Assembly: GCA_022561895.1 (NCBI GenBank)
Contig: JADFQH010000100.1
Coordinates: 1-9,467, forward strand
DNA length: 9,467 nucleotides
Direction: 5' to 3'
Origin: Methanobacteriota archaeon
Lineage (GTDB): Archaea; Halobacteriota; Halobacteria; Halobacteriales; Halalkalicoccaceae
The position numbers and the translations under genes were made by a program. Position 1 is the stretch's first letter, and each line of letters opens with the position of its first letter. Below, piece by piece: positions 5,313 to 9,467 of this stretch. The notes beneath the pieces are model-generated. The model ran no database searches. It had not been told where the DNA came from and worked only from the letters and a program-made list of their open reading frames with translations.

Positions 5313-6059
5313 ATGAACCGTCGCGGACTGCTTGCGGGTGTCGGAATCTCCCTCTCGATCGCCGTCGCCGGCTGTCTCGGTGATGGTGCTTTCAACGGGA
5401 GCAACGGGGAAAACGGTGACGAGGAGGGTGAGGAACGGCAGGAGGTCGAACCGATCGAAGAGGATCCACGGACGGACGAACCGCCCCACGAGATCACGCC
5501 GGGCGACGACGAGGACCCCGACAGTTGGAACGACGAGTATCTCGGCGAGGGGATGGCGACAGGCCCCTCGCTCTCGTTCGAGGTTCTCCCGGTAACGCCG
5601 CGTATGCTTTCGGCTCGTAATCAGCGACTGACCGAGTACGACACCCGGATCGGGGAGTACTGGGTCGAGATCGTGGATACCGAGGATGCCCGCGACGAAC
5701 TCCTCGATATCGAGGAGATTCACGACGACGGACTCCGCGAGCGTCTCGAAGCCGTCGATTTCGAGGATTCTCTCCTGATCGTCCTCGAAACGGGCTATGG
5801 CTCAAGCTCGGTCGGTCACCGCTGGGCGCGGGTCGAAGCGGTCGAGAAAGGAATTCACCTTCACGGCTACTACATGGACCCATTGGGCCGGGACGGCGAC
5901 ATCTCGACGACGGTGTCCGTCCTCGAAGTCGAACGCACAGCCGAAAACCGACTCGTTCGGGTGAGCCTCACGACGAGTCAGGACCTCCGCGTCCACTTCA
6001 ACTCGACCGAAGGCGTCGTCATGGTCGACCCTCTCAGTAGATCAGCTCGCCGTCGATGA
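5313..6059 (+). CDS. Tat-type lipoprotein of unknown function
   Basis: This 248-residue secreted protein is predicted to be lipid-anchored outside the membrane. MNRRGLLAGVGISLSIAVAG is a twin-arginine signal (R3-R4) leading to the lipobox VAGC, with Cys21 as the lipidated residue. I chose the ATG at 5313 because it gives this signal; the frame is open further upstream (to 5148) but that part lies inside the divergent ModE-type gene. Residues 22-80 are an acidic linker. The folded part (~82-240) contains TEYDTRIGEYWVEIVDTEDA and VDFEDSLLIVLETGYGSSSV, then several beta-strand-like stretches. I do not recognise the family or any catalytic motif. The last 26 bases overlap the 3' end of tupC on the other strand, so the ending LSRSARRR may be recently acquired. 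Its position between the tungstate regulator and importer could be chance. Confidence 0.8.
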   Translation: MNRRGLLAGVGISLSIAVAGCLGDGAFNGSNGENGDEEGEERQEVEPIEEDPRTDEPPHEITPGDDEDPDSWNDEYLGEGMATGPSLSFEVLPVTPRMLSARNQRLTEYDTRIGEYWVEIVDTEDARDELLDIEEIHDDGLRERLEAVDFEDSLLIVLETGYGSSSVGHRWARVEAVEKGIHLHGYYMDPLGRDGDISTTVSVLEVERTAENRLVRVSLTTSQDLRVHFNSTEGVVMVDPLSRSARRR

Positions 6060-6804
6060 ACTTCCGGGTTCGTTCGTCGTGCGGGTTCTCGAAGACTCGC
6101 TTCGTAGAGCCGATCTCGATGATCTCGCTGCCGAGCAGCACCCCGACTCGATCCGCGATCCGTTTCGCCTGATGCATGTCGTGGGTCGCGATGACGATCC
6201 CGATTCCCCGACTTCGAGCCTCGGAAATCGCCGCCTCCAGCACCGCCGTGTTCCGCGGGTCGAGATCCGAGGAGGGTTCGTCGAGCAGCAGTATATCGGG
6301 ATCGTACGCGAGCGCGCGGGCGAAGGCGACCCGCTGGGCCTCGCCCCCCGACAGCGATCGGGCGTCTTGGGCTTCTTTCCCGTCGAGGCCGACGACTTCG
6401 AGCGCCTCCAGCGCGGCTTCGGTCGTCCCGTTTTGCTTCCCGACGAGATCGCCGATCTCGTTTTTCACTCTCTTTGGCCACGGCTGGCGCACCCGAAGGC
6501 CGTACTCGGCGTTTCTGAGCGTCGAGGCGTCGAACAGGCTCGCCTCCTGAAACACCATCCCGACGTTTCGGCGGATCTTCAGACGCTTTCCATCAGAGAG
6601 GGTCCAGACGTCGGTGTCCTCGTAGCTGATTCGACCCTCGTTCGGCTGCTCGAACAGCGCAAGTAGTCGTAAGAGCGTGGATTTCCCGGCTCCCGAGGGG
6701 CCGATAATCGCGAGGGTTTCGCCGCGATCGACGGAGAGGGAAACGCCCTCGAACACCTGCGTGCCGTCGTAGGCGTGATGAACGTTCTCCGTACTGAGGA
6801 TCAT
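6034..6804 (-). CDS. tupC: Tungstate ABC transporter ATPase subunit
   Basis: This 256-residue cytoplasmic ATPase powers uptake by TupB with the binding protein TupA. ABC motifs appear in order: Walker A GPSGAGKST (35-43), Q-loop VFQ (84-86), signature LSGGEAQ (151-157), Walker B ILLLDE (171-176) with the D-loop SSDLDP just after, and the switch histidine in ATHD (H208). The protein ends soon after the ATPase core; no TOBE/Mop regulatory domain is attached, unlike ModC. The ATG (6804-6802) overlaps the tupB stop as ATGA, so translation is probably coupled. The 3' end overlaps the convergent lipoprotein gene by 26 bases. The substrate is assigned from TupA and operon order; the ATPase alone would fit any small-oxyanion importer. 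Confidence 0.92.
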   Translation of the reverse strand: MILSTENVHHAYDGTQVFEGVSLSVDRGETLAIIGPSGAGKSTLLRLLALFEQPNEGRISYEDTDVWTLSDGKRLKIRRNVGMVFQEASLFDASTLRNAEYGLRVRQPWPKRVKNEIGDLVGKQNGTTEAALEALEVVGLDGKEAQDARSLSGGEAQRVAFARALAYDPDILLLDEPSSDLDPRNTAVLEAAISEARSRGIGIVIATHDMHQAKRIADRVGVLLGSEIIEIGSTKRVFENPHDERTRKFIDGELIY

Positions 6805-7511
6805 CGTTTCGCCCTCCCGCCGCCGCCCATCCGTGTGACCAGCCCGTTTACGAGCAGTACGATTCCAACGAGGATTGCCCCGAGAAACATCGCGGTCTCG
6901 AAGCGGCCTTGTCTAGCCTCTAACTGGATGGCCGTCGTCAGATTTCGTGTGTAGGAGGTGCCGTCCGCGTAGGCGATGTTGCCGCCGACGATGAGCACCG
7001 AGCCGACCTCGCTGATCGCGCGGCCGAAGCCCGCGAGGATGGCGGTCGCGATGCCAAAACGGGCTTCCTTGATCACGACGAGCGCCACGTCCAAGCGGGT
7101 GCCGCCCATGACGTAGGCCGCATCGCGGACGTTCTCCTCGACGCTCGTCACCGCCGCGAGGCTCACGCCCGTAATCACCGGCGTCGCGAGCACGAACTGG
7201 GAGATGATCATCGCCTCGGGGGTAAAGACGAGATCGAGAAAGCCGAGCGGGCCGCCACTCGATAAGCCAAAGAGTACTACTAAACCGACGACGACGCTCG
7301 GAAAGCCCATTCCGGTGTTGATGATCGCCGTCACGAGGCTCTTTCCGGGGAACTGCGAAAAGCCGACGACCATCGCGACGGGCAGGCTAAACAGCGTCGA
7401 GAGCACAACTGCAACGAGGCTTACGTACAGCGAAACCCGGACGATGCTCGCGATGTAGTTCGTCTCGAAGGGAAGCTCGACGAACAGCGCCGCGAGAACT
7501 TCTGTGATCAT
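6801..7511 (-). CDS. tupB: Tungstate ABC transporter permease subunit
   Basis: This 236-residue membrane permease forms the tungstate channel. Hydrophobic helices lie at about 21-52, 61-83, 102-122, 153-176 and 205-226. The cytoplasmic EAA loop that docks with the ATPase is visible around 148-168 (KEARFGIATAILAGFGRAIS). It starts with the family-typical pattern of an N-terminal ELPF stretch, and MGFPSVVVGLVVLFGLSSGG (68-87) matches TupB/WtpB-type permeases. The start codon overlaps the tupA stop as TAATG and the stop overlaps the tupC start as ATGA: tight coupling within one operon. The C-terminus is short and basic (GRAKR), consistent with a cytoplasmic end. It is complete and undamaged. Confidence 0.92.
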   Translation of the reverse strand: MITEVLAALFVELPFETNYIASIVRVSLYVSLVAVVLSTLFSLPVAMVVGFSQFPGKSLVTAIINTGMGFPSVVVGLVVLFGLSSGGPLGFLDLVFTPEAMIISQFVLATPVITGVSLAAVTSVEENVRDAAYVMGGTRLDVALVVIKEARFGIATAILAGFGRAISEVGSVLIVGGNIAYADGTSYTRNLTTAIQLEARQGRFETAMFLGAILVGIVLLVNGLVTRMGGGGRAKR

Positions 7512-8530
7512 TACTCGTCGGTGTCGACCTCGTCGGGGTCCTCTCGTTCTTCGGGCTGCCAGTCCTCGGGGACGTACTGCTCGAAGTTCGGGTCCTCCGA
7601 GAGCGCCTCGGGGAAGAAGAGCTGTTCGCCGTCGAGCTCGTAGCCCTCGATGATCTCCTGGCCCTCCTGGCTCGTGAGAAATCCGATATACGCCATCCCG
7701 AGGTCGTAGTTCCTGTTCTCGTGGACAGCGGGATTGGCCGCGATGATTCCATATGGGTTCGCGAGGATCTCGGGACCGCCCTCGACGGGACCCTGAACGT
7801 GGATCACGAGTTCGATTTCATCTCGCTGGGAGATGAACGTCCCCCGATCCGCGAGCGTGTACCCGCTCTGTTGGCTCGCCTGATTCAGCGTATCGCCCAT
7901 CCCCTGTCCGGTTTCGAGATACCACTCGCCGCCGGGGTCAGTAGGAGAAGCCTCCCAAATTTCGAGTTCGGCGGTGTGGGTTCCCGAGTCGTCGCCTCGC
8001 GAGGCGAAGATTTCCTCGCTTTCCGCAATTGCCTCGAACGCCGCGACCGCGTCGTCTTCGCCCTCGTCGCCGGACTCCGTCGAGCTGCCCGAGGGATCGG
8101 ACGATCCCTCGCTGACCCCCGCTGGATCGTCCTCCGGGCCGACGATGATGTAGTCGTTGAACATCAGATCCCGGCGGTTGACCCCGTGGCCCTCCTCCAA
8201 GAACTCGTCTTCCTGGCCACGGGCGTGGACCATGATCACGTCGGCGTCGCCGCTTCGTGCGGTTTCGAGCGCCGCGCCCGTTCCTTGTGAGATCGCTTGT
8301 ACCGGTGTGCCAAAGCGATCCTCGAAAGCGGCGTTCACCTCGTCCAACAGCCCGGTATCGTAGGTGCTGGTCGTCGTCGTCAACACCAGCTCCTCGCTCT
8401 CGATGCCGGCACCCGATCCGCCGCTTTCGCCGTTCTCCCCGTCATCGGAGAACATCCCGGTACAGCCGGCCAGTCCAGCCGCCGTTGTCCCCCCGACGAG
8501 CCCGAGAAACTCGCGCCGTTGTGTCGACAT
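7511..8530 (-). CDS. tupA: Tungstate-binding lipoprotein of the Tup ABC transporter
   Basis: This 339-residue extracellular solute-binding protein delivers tungstate to TupB. MSTQRREFLGLVGGTTAAGL leads to the lipobox LAGC (20-23): a Tat signal (R5-R6) and lipidated Cys23. An acidic Gly/Ser linker (24-45) follows. The binding domain opens with TTTTSTYDTGLLD (51-63); the TTTS motif contacts the oxyanion in characterised TupA proteins. GTGAALETARSGDADVIMVH (83-102) and FNDYIIVGPEDDPAGV (124-139) are also typical. SRGDDSGTH (177-185) carries the arginine (R178) expected to bind the ligand. An acidic Ser/Gly/Glu stretch (140-160) interrupts the family sequence, probably as a surface loop. The C-terminal tail (323-339) is acidic. 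It is the first gene of the tupABC operon. The choice of tungstate over molybdate rests on the TTTS/TupA pattern. Confidence 0.92.
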   Translation of the reverse strand: MSTQRREFLGLVGGTTAAGLAGCTGMFSDDGENGESGGSGAGIESEELVLTTTTSTYDTGLLDEVNAAFEDRFGTPVQAISQGTGAALETARSGDADVIMVHARGQEDEFLEEGHGVNRRDLMFNDYIIVGPEDDPAGVSEGSSDPSGSSTESGDEGEDDAVAAFEAIAESEEIFASRGDDSGTHTAELEIWEASPTDPGGEWYLETGQGMGDTLNQASQQSGYTLADRGTFISQRDEIELVIHVQGPVEGGPEILANPYGIIAANPAVHENRNYDLGMAYIGFLTSQEGQEIIEGYELDGEQLFFPEALSEDPNFEQYVPEDWQPEEREDPDEVDTDE

Positions 8531-8550
8531 GGATATATCGTCTGTAGCCG

Positions 8551-8563
8551 GATTCTTAACTGT
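8551..8563 (-). promoter_or_regulatory. Possible TATA-like element for tupABC
   Basis: The minus strand reads CAGTTAAGAATCC, with the AT-rich core about 26 bases before the tupA ATG at 8530. The match to the archaeal TATA consensus is moderate, and the spacing fits a leaderless operon mRNA. GATATATCC immediately before the ATG (8532-8540) is a second AT-rich patch, too close to act as its TATA box. Confidence 0.3.
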
Positions 8564-8904
8564 TGCTAATTCGAGCCACGGACGTTACCGAAAACAGTTT
8601 CTAGCGAGCCGTCGGAGATTCGTGGATCGTCCGGTGTGATGTCAGAGATCGCGCTCAGGGGCGGGAAAAACAGCGATTGTGGCTGATCCGCCGTCGCTTG
8701 GGAACATTGATTGATCGGTAGCGCAACCGATTATCGTTTCTTCTGCCGGACCCGATTTCCGTTTTCACCCGTCCTATAGTGCCGGCGACGATGTCGTCCG
8801 GAACGGTTCCTGGCGACTCTCTCGAGCGTTCCATCCGATGGTAGACGGCTGGTATGGGCTCCCGTACTGACGCCTCCTGATCCGATAATCGTGATATTCA
8901 ATCC
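8564..8904. other. Intergenic region without a recognisable gene
   Basis: No convincing open frame or RNA gene was found on either strand between tupA and the GlcG-like gene. The one structured item is a 6-bp inverted repeat, ATCGGT-AGCGCA-ACCGAT (8714-8731). It could be an operator site for either neighbour but has no recognised consensus. The length is generous for haloarchaeal chromosome, so a degraded gene is possible. Confidence 0.5.
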
Positions 8905-8944
8905 GACATAATGTTTACCACGCATACGGCCGTGGTCTTCGACG

Positions 8945-8949
8945 GAGGA
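8945..8949 (+). promoter_or_regulatory. Shine-Dalgarno site for the GlcG-like gene
   Basis: GGAGG lies ten bases before the ATG at 8960, which supports that start and a transcript with a leader. An AT-rich TATA-like run, TAATGTTTA (about 8909-8917), lies upstream at a distance that suits a start of transcription near 8940. Confidence 0.5.
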
Positions 8950-8959
8950 TTCTACCAGT

Positions 8960-9211
8960 ATGATCGACACGATCGAACTCGAGACGGCGAAGGAGATAAT
9001 CGAAGCAGCTGAAGGGAAAGCAAACGAGATCGGCGTTCCATCGGTGATCACGGTCGCAAATTCGGAAGGAAACCTCATCGCTCAACACCGGCCCCACAAC
9101 CCCAATCATGTTCGGATCAATGGCCAACTCTTCCAGAATCTGTTCGACGGAGTTGACAGATTGAGAATCTCTGACAACCAGTTCAATTTTATCCTTTTCA
9201 GAAAGGGTTAA
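8960..9211 (+). CDS. GlcG/HbpS-like (DUF336) protein, truncated by a chimeric junction
   Basis: The first 44 residues match the N-terminus of the GlcG/HbpS family, small (~135-150 residue) proteins some of which bind haem or cobalamin. MIDTIELETAKEIIEAAEGK is the first helix and VITVANSEGNLIAQHR (29-44) is the strand-turn motif, usually followed by MDDAW or similar. Instead the frame continues into residues with no family resemblance (from about codon 45, base 9092) and stops at 9211. There the opposite strand encodes a different, AT-rich bacterial protein. The true gene is therefore authentic only to about 9091 and its last two thirds are missing. The rest of this open frame is an artefact of the join. 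No function can be assigned beyond the family; a haem link would fit the hem genes nearby but is unproven. Confidence 0.65.
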   Translation: MIDTIELETAKEIIEAAEGKANEIGVPSVITVANSEGNLIAQHRPHNPNHVRINGQLFQNLFDGVDRLRISDNQFNFILFRKG

Positions 9212-9467
9212 TTGGTTGAAAGCCAGTTGAATGCCTTGCAGAACCTGTTGACCCGCCAACGCCCTTTTCCCGGACAACGGCAATACGGCCCCCAGCTTAA
9301 GACTTCTCTTTTTATTTTTCCGGGCCATGGACAAGGCCTTTTCCATGACTTCTTTTTGCGCGTGCTCAGGAAACCGCAATAAAAAGTTCTCAAGGTTAAT
9401 CAAATAATTATGAAAATCCCTTTCCAACCTGAATATTGAAATCAATTTGAGAAGTATCAAGTCCCCC
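9072..9467 (-). CDS. Fragment of a bacterial Peripla_BP_6 / penicillin-binding-protein-activator-like protein (foreign DNA)
   Basis: The minus strand reads openly from the right edge. Its first ~60 residues are helical and TPR-like (INLENFLLRFPEHA near the start). Then come LKLGAVLPLSGKRALAGQQV, LQGIQLAFNQL and, further on, MIGVVGPVLSDEV. This is the beginning of a type I periplasmic-binding domain as in LivJ-like proteins and the TPR-plus-binding-domain 'penicillin-binding protein activator' (LpoA-like) proteins of Gram-negative bacteria. Composition shifts to AT-rich DNA with Lys, Asn, Ile and Gln codons unlike the rest of the window, and the protein lacks the acidic haloarchaeal bias. After about residue V at base 9072 the frame runs into the antisense of the GlcG-like gene (to a stop at 8915) and family resemblance ends. 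Both ends of this gene are absent here. It most likely comes from another organism joined by error. Confidence 0.6.

Noticed and set aside
8731..9078. A minus-strand 115-codon frame opposite the GlcG-like gene
   Set aside because: It is antisense to the GlcG N-terminus and its start lies in that gene; its Ser/Ile-rich sequence is a mirror of the acidic helix.
1..9467. CRISPR array, tRNA or rRNA genes
   Set aside because: No regularly spaced identical repeats were seen. No tRNA T-loop (GTTCRANYC) with matching acceptor stem and no rRNA core motif was found on reading either strand.
9092..9467. Lateral gene transfer of a bacterial binding protein into the haloarchaeon
   Set aside because: The bacterial gene is cut mid-domain exactly where the haloarchaeal gene is cut, with no mobile-element or attachment-site signature. 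A chimeric join is simpler.

Overview
The window reads as haloarchaeal chromosome (class Halobacteria). The DNA is GC-rich, the proteins are rich in Asp/Glu, secreted proteins start with twin-arginine lipobox signals, promoters are TATA-like rather than -35/-10, and one regulator has the haloarchaeal Bat-type (HTH_10) DNA-binding domain. I cannot name the genus. Both ends appear not to belong to this chromosome. From about base 9092 to the right end the sequence turns AT-rich and encodes part of a bacterial periplasmic-binding-domain protein on the minus strand. The first ~90 bases read better as a piece of an unrelated aminotransferase than as the end of hemC. Both joins sit inside genes and look like assembly or amplification chimeras.

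Layout, left to right. A partial hemC (hydroxymethylbilane synthase, minus) is divergent from a Bat-type HTH regulator (868-1518, plus). That regulator converges on a small PRC-barrel protein with an acidic tail (1928-1539, minus). Next is a gene-free stretch (about 1930-2517) packed with perfect short-loop hairpins. It ends in a structure resembling the right end of an IS200/IS605/IS1341-type element, with no transposase or tnpB present. It abuts a six-helix membrane protein with an internal duplication (3153-2518, minus), whose stop codon lies inside the element-like end. That gene follows hemL (glutamate-1-semialdehyde aminomutase, 4494-3154, minus) with no spacer, and hemL follows a ModE-type regulator with two TOBE domains (5227-4520, minus).

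A lipoprotein of unknown function (5313-6059, plus) is divergent from the ModE-type gene. It converges, with a 26-base overlap, on a three-gene tungstate ABC transporter operon, tupA-tupB-tupC (8530 to 6034, minus), in which each gene overlaps the next by one to four bases. After a 430-base intergenic region comes the start of a GlcG/HbpS-family gene (plus), cut off by the right-hand junction.

Two functional themes emerge. One is tetrapyrrole synthesis: hemL makes 5-aminolevulinate and hemC later joins four porphobilinogens. The other is tungstate/molybdate handling: the Tup importer plus a TOBE-containing ModE-type regulator that probably senses the oxyanion. The regulator sits directly upstream of hemL rather than with the transporter, so oxyanion sensing and haem synthesis may share a transcript; this is inference. 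The most unusual part is the 2054-2521 hairpin array: a possible structured RNA, an omega-RNA-like remnant, or a non-autonomous (PATE/MITE-like) element.
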